Of a stretch of 64,000 bases of DNA, positions 50,918-61,254 are shown piece after piece. The DNA lies in contig CM059562.1 in NCBI GenBank assembly GCA_030386875.1, forward strand, positions 62,432,201 through 62,496,200, read 5' to 3'. This DNA is from Morinoia aosen (lineage: Eukaryota > Arthropoda > Malacostraca > Amphipoda > Talitridae). The translations under genes were made by a program, and so were the position numbers. The stretch's first letter is position 1, and every line of letters begins with the position of its first letter. The notes under the pieces are model-generated. The model saw only the letters and a program-made list of their open reading frames with translations, searched no databases and had not been told where the DNA came from.

Positions 50918-51223
50918 TCACGCACGGACACGATTCGGTCTGCCTGGTCTGTTTAAATAGTCTCTTCTGGACCTACAATCTCTGGCGTAGTGTCCTAACT
51001 TATTACAACGAAAACAAGCTTCATCACGCAGCGAATGCTCGGTGACTGTCTGAGATGAACCCGGTTTGTACCAATCAGTCGGTTTCCTAGCCACGGTGGT
51101 TGCCGACTCGCCTTGTCCTTGACAGACACACTCACGATTGAAACAATTCGAGCAACGCTCCGCTTCAGCTGTTTCTAATGCTTGGACTTCGAGAGTTCCT
51201 AACAAAAATAATCCTTTATTCAT
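50918..51223 (-). pseudogene. Gag nucleocapsid remnant with CCHC zinc knuckle
   Basis: A 101-codon frame. Residues 70-83 are CFRCNKLGHYARDC, a perfect CX2CX4HX4C zinc knuckle that binds RNA in Gag proteins. A second Cys cluster (CSNCFNRECVC, residues 24-34) precedes it. A basic Arg-rich tail ends in a stop, and the same frame can be followed past that stop and one more into the next 100 codons, consistent with a broken Gag reading frame. The capsid part upstream is not recognisable. Such a protein is short for Gag (usually 300-500 residues). Confidence 0.75.
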
Positions 51224-51706
51224 AAACCTCCAATTTCCTCTTTAAGAAGCAAAATGTTCTACACACATTTAAAGAAAATACCCTGCATACAATAAAATGA
51301 TACTCACAATTTTAGTGGACTTAAAACAGGCTATTACCGCACCACAAAAGACCTAGTCGAGCTGCTTGACTGTTACTGTTATTCTGCTACCGTTACTGAC
51401 TGTTGCGAGACTTTTACTCTCAGCGGCAGGCTGCTTCAGCTCACTCTTATACGCTAGAGACAATGGATCGCGAACAATAGGTGCTGGAGGACCGAGCTCC
51501 GGCTACAACTTCCTTCAACTGTTTACCCACACAATACTTCCGCGAACAGGCTCGCTCTCCCGCTTACCAAGAACCTGCGCTTGCTGCAATGCTATGCTGC
51601 TCGCTCACTGCGCTTGCACTGCTGAGTGATTACTGCTTAACTCCTACTCATTAATTTTATAATGATCATTAATTTGAGCTCATGCTTATTTAATTCGCAA
51701 GAAACA

Positions 51707-52009
51707 TTATCGGCGTACACTTAACTTAATATTTTGGCGATGCGTAGATCTCGTAGCTCTTCTCGTTGCAGATGACGATGGGTAGATGCGTAGACCGTAG
51801 ATGTGGACCCTCACTTCTTCTTCTTTGAGCAGCGATGAGTAGACTGGTGAATACTGTGTAGCGTGTAAATTTTTGATTATTTTTCTCTCCTTTCTTTCTC
51901 GAAGTGTTTCTTGAAAGAACTTCGATTTTCTGCGCTGACGTCTTTCTTCCTTTTCTCGATGCTCTGAAGTAATGTGAGAACTACGCGACGTTACTCCACA
52001 GGCTGACAC
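51707..52009 (-). CDS. Short basic ORF at the 5' end of the LTR element
   Basis: A 100-codon frame starting 137 bases inside the 5' LTR. It is rich in Arg, Lys, Glu and Ser (REKEERRQRRKSKF near residues 18-31). It has no recognised domain. It could be a decayed Gag N-terminus or simply leader sequence. Confidence 0.25.
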   Translation of the reverse strand: MSACGVTSRSSHITSEHREKEERRQRRKSKFFQETLRERKERKIIKNLHATQYSPVYSSLLKEEEVRVHIYGLRIYPSSSATRRATRSTHRQNIKLSVRR

Positions 52010-52123
52010 TCTTCACACTTAAAAGCAGAACTGAAGATCAATTCTTGATGTCTTCTTCTTCAATGGAGCAATGTGGCAATGTGGCAACGTGGATATCTTT
52101 AATGTGGCTTCTTGATGTGGTAT

Positions 52124-52141
52124 CCCCATACTGGGTCACCA
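52124..52141 (-). other. Primer-binding site
   Basis: Five bases inside the 5' LTR the minus strand reads TGGTGACCCAGTATGGGG. Starting with TGG, the complement of a tRNA CCA end, and lying at the right place, it is a convincing primer-binding site. I could not assign the tRNA. Confidence 0.75.
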
Positions 52142-52225
52142 AAATTTGTTCCGGCCCTTTTCTGTATCAGGCCGTAACTAACGCGGATGGGGTTCTGGAG
52201 TGACGAGCAGCAACGTGATTCATAG

Positions 52226-52231
52226 TTTATT
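52226..52231 (-). promoter_or_regulatory. Polyadenylation signal AATAAA in the 5' LTR copy
   Basis: TTTATT on the plus strand reads AATAAA on the minus strand, about 185 bases downstream of the proposed start, so the R region would be around 200 bases long. Confidence 0.5.
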
Positions 52232-52415
52232 GGTACTTCAGAGTGGATACAGGCTTGGCAGTTGGCAAGAACCAGAGAGATCAGACAATAGGTGATGATA
52301 CAAGTCTTCTACAGCGCATCTGTGATCTATACAGGTGTCTCCTCTAAGGTAACGCGTCTTCAACTGGACAGTGATGACTCTGTCTAATGTGATCTCCACG
52401 ACAGCGCACCGACAA

Positions 52416-52449
52416 TGAACGGCGCTGTCTCTTCTTGATGCTATTTATA
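52416..52449 (-). promoter_or_regulatory. LTR core promoter: TATA box and initiator
   Basis: TATAAATA on the minus strand spans 52442-52449, and a TCATTG initiator-like motif places a start at 52416, 33 bases downstream of the first T of the TATA box. That spacing is typical of arthropod promoters. It would leave a U3 of only about 50 bases. The same motifs occur in the 3' LTR at 46190-46223. Confidence 0.6.
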
Positions 52450-52466
52450 CACTCTGAGGGCGCACA

Positions 52467-54569
52467 TAATATTATAAATGAGTATGTAATTTGGTTTAGG
52501 TTCGCATATGTAACAATTTGTGTAGATAAACACTGACCAGTGTGATCATGAGAAAGGCAATTCTATTTCTTCAAACAATAGTAGTAACCGAAAAAATTTC
52601 TGTTCTAAATTCTCAAATTTTATCTTTTGGCTTCCGTGGCCAGTGGCCACCGCTAAAGTGTAATGTGATATCTGAACGTACTAAATGACTGCGAAAGTTG
52701 TAGAGGAGAAATGAAAAGTGAAAATTCTTCTCTGATGGGTTGTGTTCTGCTTTAAGGTTTGTGCATCCACTGCTAAAGTGCAATAAGGTATGTGTGCTCC
52801 CATGCATGACTGCGAGCAGACGCAGCCTTATAATAATCTCCATGCCATGTTTAACAGAAAAATTAGAGTTCCTTCATGGTGTGCACGAACTTGAGATAGG
52901 AATTGTAAGAATTGAGAAAGTGGAAGAAAAATTCGAGAAATTGAAGCCTTTTCATTATTTCACAATAAAAGAAAGAATGATCTTCGAGGACAGGTTCATC
53001 CGTCCAGCAGGGGCCCACTTCGGTACTACAGTGTGAGTCTGCGGCCGTCATCCCAAAAGCCATGACTGCGGAAATTACTGAACGTAGTTCAAGTAAGGAA
53101 AAAACCAAATTAACACCTCTAATTTCTGATAAAAATTCAGTTTGTTCAATTTATCTTCAAATTAATTCTTTTCGTAACATTAATGTTCCCTTGCGGTCAC
53201 CAATAGCACAACGTTAATGTTGAAGCGCGGTCGGGCACAACACAAGTATCATTTAGCACGATTAAGAAACTAATTAATAGATATTCTCGCTATTGGACAC
53301 ATTAGACATTACAATTATCTCTAAAGATACCTTCACTAGCTATTGTGCATATTCTTCCAATAGATAAGATATAATTTATCACATGCCGATGGCTCATGTA
53401 AAAAAATCTTGTAGGTTCTGGAACACAAGAAAGAGCACTATGACACGTGCAGAAGGCTCTCTAGGTCTCGAATGATTCGGTGATGTTACCAGTTGTTTGA
53501 AAATTAACTGAGATTACAAAAAATATAAAAATTAAGAGACGTATAAATGCGAACTGGAGAAGTGCTATATACACAACCCTTTCCGTCACGCGAGCAGCTC
53601 ATCACACTAGCAGGAGTCGGCGGCACATTTTGCTCTCTCGACCAAGAATAAATACAAATGTTTATGCAGTATACCACGAAAACTTTGACTGTTAAGCGTA
53701 GAGGTCGCTGAAAGCGCATTTTAAATGATTCAGCGATTGTGATGGTAAGCCAACTTCGCTGATGATGATGGTCATAGCGTGAAAAATGTGCAAATGGAGA
53801 GAGTGGGAGCTATTTTCATTTAGATTCAGAAACTGGCAATTCCCCGAACTGAATTCAATGCGAATTTATTTTTTATTAGCCAGACATCTATACAGGCCAA
53901 TTAGACATGTTATCCGATCATGTTTTGAAAATTTCGGTCTATATTTTGAAAATTTTGAACAGATAGTTTTTAGCAATACTTTTTTCCTGTCAGTGAAGCC
54001 AAACGAATTGAAATTTTTCATAACTTCAACCATGAGTGAAAAAAAAAACACTCCGAAACATTTCCCACCATGTGACAGTGCTGTTATTACGTAACACGAA
54101 TTAATATTCGAATTGACGTTCCTAATGTTTTCCACTGAGCGTCCGCTTTGATATTTTCCGGAAATTTAGGCCAAGCCTCGTGTTCTGAATTTCTGCAAGG
54201 CTGCAATGAAAATACCTCAGCGTTGCATGGCTTAATCTAGGAATGCCTGAGATTGAGTTGCTGCTGAATGAGAGAAATGCAAGTAAGATACTCCAGAGTA
54301 TTCCATTTCGCCAAAATGAAAAAAAGAGAATTTATGAGTCACAGCCTTTCATTTCGGATGAAATAGATATATTGTGTTCTGTATTTGTAGAAAAAAAATC
54401 TCTCATTGAGAAACTTTTCCGTAATAGTTTCCTGATTAGGCTTTCTGTGTATTCAAACCATAATAAAGAGGATACAGAAAAAAGGTAAGTTAAATGATTT
54501 CAGAGAATTGCGAATTAATAGATTTAATAGCACGAATAGATTCTCTTGTTAAAATTGTTCTAAAAGCTT
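52467..54569. other. Anonymous DNA with a weak local duplication
   Basis: No gene recognised. Segments at 52645-52702 and 52764-52825 share CACYGCTAAAGTGYAAT near the start and ATGACTGCGA near the end, suggesting an old ~120-bp duplication. Frames of 89-102 codons on opposite strands overlap at 53786-54135 and have no known domain. Confidence 0.5.
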
Positions 54570-55280
54570 GAGGGCAGGCGGCGCGAATGTAGAGCACCCC
54601 GGATGGCGGGCCGGTCTGACAGCTGCTGCCTGAAAAAACGCAGAAACAGGGCTGAGCAAAGCAGACGTTACAACCACTTACACGCTTAGAGTCTTAAATC
54701 CCCAAATCAATTAAATCCCCAAATCAATTAAATCCCCAAATCAATTAAATCCCCAAATCAATTAAATCCCCAAATCAATTAAATCCCCAAATCAATTAAA
54801 TATACTTCTTACACAGGTAATTTCATTTATATCACACATACACGTTTCACATACATTTGAATAAAATAGTATAAACTAATTTTTAGGTAAATCCTATGTT
54901 CAACACAAAGATTTGAAATACGATTATGGCACCATTGGCACACCTACAGATCACACTGAAGTATTTGATCAGGGAGCACGCACCCGGGCCTTGATACATA
55001 AACAATGCTATTGCTTAGTTCGGGAACACCCACATCGTAAGCCGGATTTGTAAGTTTACCCTAACCCAGGTTCACCGAAGCTAGCCAAGTGAAGGCCACG
55101 TCAGACATCGAAGGCAAGTTTTCACGAGTTCGACTTACGTCTGAACTAGCGGGTCTACGGCGCACAGGGAGCAGGTGCAGTGGAGGCCTCCAGGATCAGC
55201 GGCTGCCCAACGCAGGCCGCGCAGAGGTTGACCTCTACTCAGCTGACATGGCGTACGATTTCTCTGCGACACTTAAATGA
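54570..55280. repeat. GC-rich composite repeat element, copy II
   Basis: Same architecture as 31905-32700: a GC-rich head (GAGGGCAGGCGG...GAGCACCCCGG), an internal array (54695-54797), then a GC-rich tail matching copy I in the same order of blocks (CACCGAAGCTAGCC, TCAGACATCG, GACTTAC, CTACGGCGCACAGGG, CGCAGGCCGCGC). An AT-rich stretch of about 150 bp separates array and tail here. The 63-codon frame at 55089-55280 lies in the tail and is not conserved as protein between the copies. Confidence 0.65.
54695..54797. repeat. 17-bp tandem array, six copies
   Basis: Unit TAAATCCCCAAATCAAT repeated six times with no mismatch seen. Perfect copies imply recent expansion. The unit is unrelated to the 28-bp unit in the sister element. 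Confidence 0.95.
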
Positions 55281-56779
55281 TGAAAATTCCCGGGGATGAA
55301 CAAATTGTGCCGTGCAGGAATGGGGTTGAAAGATGCAGTGCTTATCGTTCTGCGCCGCTTGTCCAAGACGCTGCTGGTAGAGGCTCAAAATGCAAAACGG
55401 TTATGTGACGACTTCCTGGAGCGTAGGGCGTCGAAATTTTAAGGGTTTTATGGGTTTAACTTTTTATCACGGCTTACGAAAAATGGGTTGCAATTTACAA
55501 TTTTTAAAAAGGCTTTTTTAGACAGTATTGTAGTCACAGCCTTTCATTACGGATGACTATCGATTTATTGTGTTATATAGTGTGGGAAATAGCTATAAGT
55601 TTTGTTGACAAATGTGGACATTTTAAAGGCTAAGAAATTTATATGCATTATGTATTATGTACAAGGTTTTCACCCAGAGTCTTACATAAGAATGAGTTAA
55701 AATTGCATGTTAATCGAGAGGAAAAGTAACAAATTTTCGATCAAATAAAAGAAAAACATTTCGAAGCGCGAATAAATACGTCAGTGAAGATTTAACGGAG
55801 TGAATATTTTTATGCGTTCTTTGCAGGGTCTGACTTATAAACTAAACTCGAGCAACAGGATAATAGCTCCACACTGGTTAGCATTCATAAGAATATCCCG
55901 GAAAACTCAACAGCATACCATAAATACAGCATGATGGATAGCCTATTCTGTGCTACGTATATTTTCATAAAATGATCAAAGACGAAGAATATATTTTTCA
56001 TCAACTTAGTTGGTCTAATGAGCTTATGTCATTGTTCCACGAGCTAATAATGAAAATCTTTAAGCATACAGAGGATCACTATTCGATCCAGCAACACAAA
56101 TAAGCATCCAAAATTTGATCGAAAGTAGTAAACCTTCAGCATGATCAAGCTCCTTAATTACTAAAGTTGAGGTACTATTTCAAATTATTCTGATTTGTGA
56201 GTTTTCGTATAATGAAATGATCGGGTTGACATCCCACATTCGTTCTATTAGATCCATCCCTGTAAGCTTTTGGCCCCTTGAACAGCACCGAACTTTAAAG
56301 AAAGGACATCAGTAGAGAGGAAAAAGAAATGGTTACGCAAGCTGCAGTTGTTTCATAGATGTAATTGTCCGAGGACAAAATATTCACAATGCGAACATCG
56401 CATTCTTCACGTACTTCAGCACAAAATAGATACTTCGATTAAACAGATTTTTGAAACGGGAAGAGTTCCCAATATTCCTCTTTACGATGAAAACAATAGC
56501 CTACTCTGGTTTGCACCATTTAGTATTCATAGAAAACTCCCTCTCCATCGCGCATCTTGCAGCAACGCAAGATGCCTCAACTGGCGCATTCATGCATCTT
56601 TATTCGTAACCCGACCAAAGCGGTTCAGTTTGATAAGTGAATTTGCACGCAACTACGGAGCTGTCTCGCACGAGAGAATGCACGTTGTGCGTGGGAGCGG
56701 TTTTTCGATCATAGTAGCGCAGGATCAGCCTTCCGAATTCTGCTGACTGATTCCGAACCAACAGCATGATATTCAGGGT
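55281..56779. other. Anonymous DNA
   Basis: No gene recognised. A 132-codon plus-strand frame (56348-56746) is rich in Cys, His and Arg, but its Cys spacing does not match a known zinc finger. Confidence 0.5.
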
Positions 56780-57018
56780 TGGCGCAAACAGTAACAACAC
56801 TAGTTTCGCTTCCATTAAAAAAGAGTGCTAGTAAACAGACTATGAAACTTATCTCGCTTACATTAAAAAGAGGAGCAGCAAACATATTACAATAATTGTC
56901 TCGCTAACATTAACGGAGAACGCCAGCAGACAGACTGAACTGGTTGTCTCGCTTAAACTAAAGAGAAATACCGGCAAACAGGTAACAATGCATACTTGTC
57001 TCGCTTAAATTAAAGATG
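56780..57018. repeat. Degenerate ~50-bp tandem array, 4-5 copies
   Basis: Each unit starts TCGCTT or TCGCTA, runs ACATTAAA or similar, then a GCAAACAG or GCAGACAG block and ends TTGTC. Starts are near 56805, 56853, 56900, 56949 and 57000. Units differ by about a third and vary slightly in length, so the array is old. It runs into the start of the 149-codon frame at 57016. Confidence 0.8.
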
Positions 57019-57465
57019 TATCATGTGTATAAAAGGTTGTCCGATATCAGAATAACTCCCTGCCTGTCGGCAATGAACTTCAAAAACATTTTGGAAGAAG
57101 TCAAACGTACGAAGAAATACATAATTGAATGGCCATTTTCGAAAGGAGACAGAAGTACTGCACTTCAGGGCGTTCTAAAATGGCTTTTGATGATTGGGAC
57201 CACGAATAACTTGACTTGTTTTGTCAACATTCAAAAGGTACGTACGCGCAGACATTTTGACTTAGCTAATTTATCTTTAACTGAGCACATGCCTAAAATT
57301 TCAGATTTCATAAAAAATATTCCCTCGTTCTTCCGTAGAAATTCATGTGAAGAGTGCGTTCGCAAAAGCGAATTAAAGAATGATTCGAGTGAGAATCCTA
57401 GTCTAACAAATATTATGGAGAACAATTTACCCAGAAAAGTGTTTCAAACTGAATCCTGTATATGA
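57016..57465 (+). other. Longest open frame in the window, unassigned
   Basis: 149 codons beginning MYHVYKRLSDIRITP. The product is hydrophilic and Lys/Asn/Ser-rich with no signal peptide, membrane segment or known domain. A strong splice-donor consensus (AAG|GTACGTA) lies inside it at about 57236, so 57016-57235 could be an exon, but no acceptor or partner exon is evident. An open frame of this length is expected about once by chance in 64 kb of this composition. I would not treat it as a gene without transcript evidence. Confidence 0.15.
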
Positions 57466-57950
57466 CGGATGGTTTTGCTGATTGCATTATTCATGTTGAA
57501 TAGTAAAAACTTTGTTAAATTCAAATGAACTATTCACAGTACAAGTGAAATTTTCTCTTTCCAAAAGTTTGTGGCCACTCTTAGCATACTCGTATATGAT
57601 GGACCTTCTTGCAGTCAAATTCTCAGTAACAAAGGCGCTAATGACGCAGCCAGAGCTCAATAGCTCGCATCATAAGAAATGGAAGGAGAATGAGTTACAT
57701 TGATTGAAAATGTCGAATTAAATTCATATAAATGCATTTGCATTCGAGAATGAAAAATCTGACACTGGAGTTGGAGTAATGAGAAATACTGGCTGTCGTT
57801 CTTAAAACGACCCTAACTTTAAAATTTATATGCATGCGCCACCTGCGGCTTTTTTGAACGGAGGAGATGCATGGTAAGATTACTTTCGAAGGCAAAATAT
57901 TGTAATCGCTTGGCTCCAAGATACTCTTGCTGAGTGCTTTCTTTTAACTA
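57466..57950. other. Anonymous DNA
   Basis: No feature recognised in this 485-bp interval. Confidence 0.5.
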
Positions 57951-58167
57951 ACAATGCGAAGAAAAAGTTAGAACAGACTTTTGATATCGAGGCCTCTGTT
58001 TAAGAATCTCCGTCCATAATCAGTAAGACCATCTAGCTTCTGATTTCTCCACTCAAGTTCGTTCCATAAGCAGACGTAAATGAAATCTGTACGAATTATC
58101 ACTTTTACTTTCACATTTCTATTTGAATTAATTCTTCGGGAGAACTCTACGTCTGCTCGCCTTTACT
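57951..58167 (+). repeat. Unnamed dispersed repeat, copy A
   Basis: About 215 bp with clear similarity to 61255-61480 in the same orientation. Shared blocks in order are ACAATGC, GAACAGACTTTTGATATCGA, AAGAATC, CATCTAGCTTCT, ATTTCTCC and GGGAGAACTCTACGTC. There are no evident terminal repeats, poly-A tail or tRNA-like boxes, so the class is unknown. Confidence 0.8.
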
Positions 58168-58223
58168 AATGATCACGTTTGGAGCTAAGGGGGATGTTTT
58201 CAAGTCGGAGTACCGCACATACA

Positions 58224-58236
58224 GGGGGGGGGGGGG
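58224..58236. repeat. Run of 13 G
   Basis: A 13-base G homopolymer inside the left inverted repeat of the MITE. Its length may be unstable between individuals or affected by sequencing error. Confidence 0.95.
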
Positions 58237-58469
58237 CAAAATAATACAACACGTTAATGAAATCTCCAGATTCCACATTTCAAAACCACGTACAATTGCA
58301 AAAATGGAACTATATATAAACAATAGTATAAAAAGGTTAATAATATATTTAAAACTCAGAAATGTTTAATAGAAAAAATATATAGGAACATGTATAATAA
58401 ATACGTGAACAAAAGTTTACAATACCTGACTTTTCTCTGGATATTATACATTAAATCATTGTAGGATTG

Positions 58470-58482
58470 TTCCAGAATGTTC
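58470..58482. promoter_or_regulatory. Heat-shock-element-like motif in MITE
   Basis: TTCCAGAATGTTC fits three alternating heat-shock-factor pentamers (TTC-nn-GAA-nn-TTC). A three-unit match is expected at about 0.3-0.5 per 64 kb by chance, so functional use is only a possibility. Confidence 0.3.
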
Positions 58483-58722
58483 CAATACATTCTACTATTT
58501 GGCAACCGAACTTTCGTCAGCATTCATTTCCAAAAATGTGCCACTGGTACGACAGCTCTCGTCCTGAAAGGTCGTAAGTACTGTGATCTGATGAAACCAA
58601 AATCGAACTATTTGGGAGTACGGGATTTAGAAATGTACGTGATTTCTACCAATAGTACGTGATTTAGAAATGTGGAAACTGGCGATTTAATCAACGTGTT
58701 GTATTATTTTGCCTCTACTGTA

Positions 58723-59509
58723 TCATGGTCAACATCACGGTTTCACCAGACAGGTAATGTGAGATGCCAATTTACAATCCACAGAATTTCTAATGAGTTA
58801 TTGAAACGAGAGAGATAAAAAATTGACGATGAAGACTTAGTCGTAACAGATGGGAACGAAAAGACTGCTGCCAATGATGTGTTCGGTGTGAACTTTTTAA
58901 AATTGTTTAGCAATAACCTCCGCAGTGGAGCGCAGTCTCAACGGCCAGGTAGAGTGGAGGTAGTAACATAACTTGAGGCCGATCTCTATTTGCAGGCCCG
59001 GGCAATATGAACTCTTAGAGAAGCACAATAAACTGTCAGGGCACTCAACCGAGAGTTCTTGCGCTTGCAGCCTGAAATTTTTTTTCGAAACCGTGTACGA
59101 TTTTTTAAAATGCATTTATGTTTAAAACTACTTTTGTTCCCAAAATATCACCAGCAGTTTTTTACAGATGTTTTCGTCGCATTCAAAGAACTTATCTAAC
59201 CAATGCATGTTGCAAATTAACAATGCAATTAATCCTCCTTTTAGTCAGGAAACTTCGTTAACTTTAGAGGAGATGAAAAAATTCCCAGGGACGCTAAAAA
59301 AATGAAGCATAAGTCTCGGGAGTGAACTGGAAAGCTCTACACGTACTGGGTAAAAATGAATTTCCATGTAACCAATAGTCTGTATCTTGACTCGCATCCA
59401 AGAGCATGCATTTGGACAGAAGGAATAGATTTATGTGACGACCGTTTTTCGAATCTACGTGATTCAGAACAAGTATTTGGTGAAGAATGAGAAAGCGTGT
59501 CTGCTAATA
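58723..59509. other. Anonymous DNA
   Basis: No gene or element recognised between the MITE and the mariner remnant. Confidence 0.5.
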
Positions 59510-60260
59510 TCTTGTTGGTGCAAAAGTAATGTGCGATTTTTAGAACGGATGTTTAAAATTATGTTTGCCAATTATTTATGTTCGCTTACAGGTGTAATAT
59601 ATTTCTGCGTCTAAACTAAACGATTTTCCGTCAGATTATCTCTGTTAAGTTCAAATTTTTCATAAATATTGGCATCAAAGTTTTTCACATCTAGGAATAA
59701 CATCAAACATATTCTATTGCACGAGTGCCATAAAAGTGTTAAATACAAGCGCGGCACCAAAATCAACTCAGAACTCTCATGGAGATAATGTAGAGAATGA
59801 AAAAGTTGTCGAAAATGGTTTTCGCGTTTTTGAAGTTGTGATTTCATTTTAAAAGATGATCGAGCCAATGAAAGGTCTTTCGAGAACACTTGATTCTGAT
59901 CAGTTATAGGGTCCGAGAATCCTACTCTTACCACTAGGGAAATTGTAAGACAGTTGATGTGGTACATTCAACATGCTTCTTATTTCCATTTGTTCCGAGG
60001 ATTACTGAACTATTTTAGTGAACTTAGGTTAACAACAAGAGAAGAGATTGAAAAAGAGTTGAATTTATGTTTGGCTCTAAACCTACAGAATTTTACAAGC
60101 GAGGATTTTATCATCTTGTTGAAAGGTGGAATACTATTGAGAGCAATGGAGTGTATATTAATGAATAAATATTTCCAAAGTCACTGGCTTATTCATTTGT
60201 ACCCAAGATATTTACACCGGACAGTGCTTTTACACCAACTTGATACAGCGAGTCGTCTAC
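59510..60260 (+). pseudogene. Mariner element remnant with catalytic core deleted
   Basis: The left end carries a classical mariner inverted repeat, TTGGTGCAAAAGTAAT followed by GTGCGATTTTT (about 59515-59541). Decayed N-terminal HTH coding follows in several frames (59700-59945), with recognisable pieces such as GSENPTLTTREIVRQL. Almost immediately the sequence switches to the C-terminal part: YFHLFRGLLNYFSELRLTTREEIEKELN, then FYKRGFYHLVERWN in another frame, which match the family's DYHLFRSLQ and C-terminal VERWN segments. About 400 bp encoding the three catalytic Asp are missing. No right inverted repeat was found by about 60700. Confidence 0.85.
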
Positions 60261-61254
60261 GACACCTTTTAGACAGCCATGAATGTTTTACCCATAATTA
60301 AAAGAAGGTTCATAGAACGTAATTAGCATTATTTTACGATGCTTTTAACTCCCCATTGTATCGTATTGTACATTTTACTAGAGTTTTTAATTGATGGTTT
60401 TTTGTCTTACGTTTTTGGAAGTAGAGTAGCATTGTGATGTTCAGAAAAGTAATTGATCCCAGAGAGTTTGCTTAATGTAAACGCTATCAAGAATCATTTG
60501 GAGGGTTGTGTGACGAATAAAAGTTAAAATTGTTAAATAATTAGTTCGAAATTTCTTAAAATTTTAGAGACATGTACTCAGAATTTCAGGTTTCATTAGT
60601 ACTAGCTCATACCTCTGCATCGTTGAGTAAGTTACATTAAAAAATGAACAAAATTTGTCTTATGATCTGCATAGTGAAGGATAGTGGTAATCTTCGCTGT
60701 GCTACATAAGCTTCACAGGGGCTCATTAACTCAAGCTTTAGTTTAATTCTGATTTATGACAGACAGATGGTATTCGTAAATCTTGTAAAATATGACATAT
60801 CTTGTAAGGCCTTTTTCCAACGCACATTCTTTCCGTACGTTACTTCTCAGATATTTTGTAATTATTAGAGCTATTGTGGAACATATTCCAAAGGCTAAAA
60901 TAAGGCTTGATTATTAATTTTATTTTTGTCTTTCAACGCCGAGGAAGGAAGCGGAATTGAGGTTAGGTGTGTAATTGCCAACATATTAAAATTTCCTAGC
61001 TTTGAGCGGTTAGACGTCAAAATTATAAAAGTTTCTATTAGAAAGAGGGCTAATTAGTCCAGGCATAAAACTTCATTTAGGATTAACATTCGGTTACATT
61101 TTTTATTTGGAAATTGGCCTCACGCCAGGTCAGCAGCGCAATAAAACACACAGAGGCTACTGGCTTAGGTACGCTTTTACCATAAAACAATGAAGCAATG
61201 GCGCTCCTCATGTCGTAACACACGAGGACCAGCAGATCAGGCACCGCGCGGCTG
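60261..61254. other. Anonymous AT-rich DNA
   Basis: No gene recognised. The partner of the mariner inverted repeat was searched for here by eye and not seen. Confidence 0.5.

Larger units (their letters stand above)
45921..52466 (-). mobile_element. Non-autonomous LTR retrotransposon, minus strand
   Basis: Two 320-bp LTRs (45921-46240 and 52147-52466), identical by eye, bound a 5.9-kb interior. Three signals place it on the minus strand: a TGG-initiated primer-binding site just inside the right LTR, a G-rich polypurine tract just inside the left LTR, and a Gag-type zinc knuckle. The LTRs begin TG and end CA. Target-site duplication is imperfect or absent (GAAT left, TAAT right). The interior has no reverse transcriptase, RNase H or integrase in any frame. 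It is therefore a young element of LARD type or a recently mobilised decayed copy. Superfamily (Ty3/gypsy or BEL/Pao) cannot be set without polymerase sequence. Confidence 0.93.
52147..52466 (-). repeat. 5' LTR with promoter
   Basis: 320 bp; on the minus strand it starts TGTGCGCCCTCAGAG and ends GGGCCGGAACA. It shows no difference from the left LTR on reading base by base. It contains a TATA box, a likely initiator and an AATAAA signal (listed separately), so it can in principle drive and end transcription of the element. Confidence 0.95.
58222..58720. mobile_element. Tc1/mariner-type MITE with ~45-bp inverted repeats
   Basis: The right end read inward starts CAGTAGAGGCAAAATAATAC and continues AACACGTTGATTAAATCGCCAG. 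The left end reads CAG, a G-run, then GCAAAATAATACAACACGTT and AATGAAATCTCCAG. Both are flanked by TA (58220-58221 and 58721-58722). The left repeat differs mainly in the run of 13 G (58224-58236) that replaces the GTAGAGG-like segment. The 499-bp interior has no transposase motif; the 66- and 61-codon frames are not recognisable. It needed a Tc1-type transposase in trans. Confidence 0.85.

Noticed and set aside
45916..52470. 4-bp target-site duplication GAAT/TAAT around the LTR element
   Set aside because: The two differ at one position, and the TAAT also occurs next to the inner side of the left LTR, so it may be part of the element and not target DNA.
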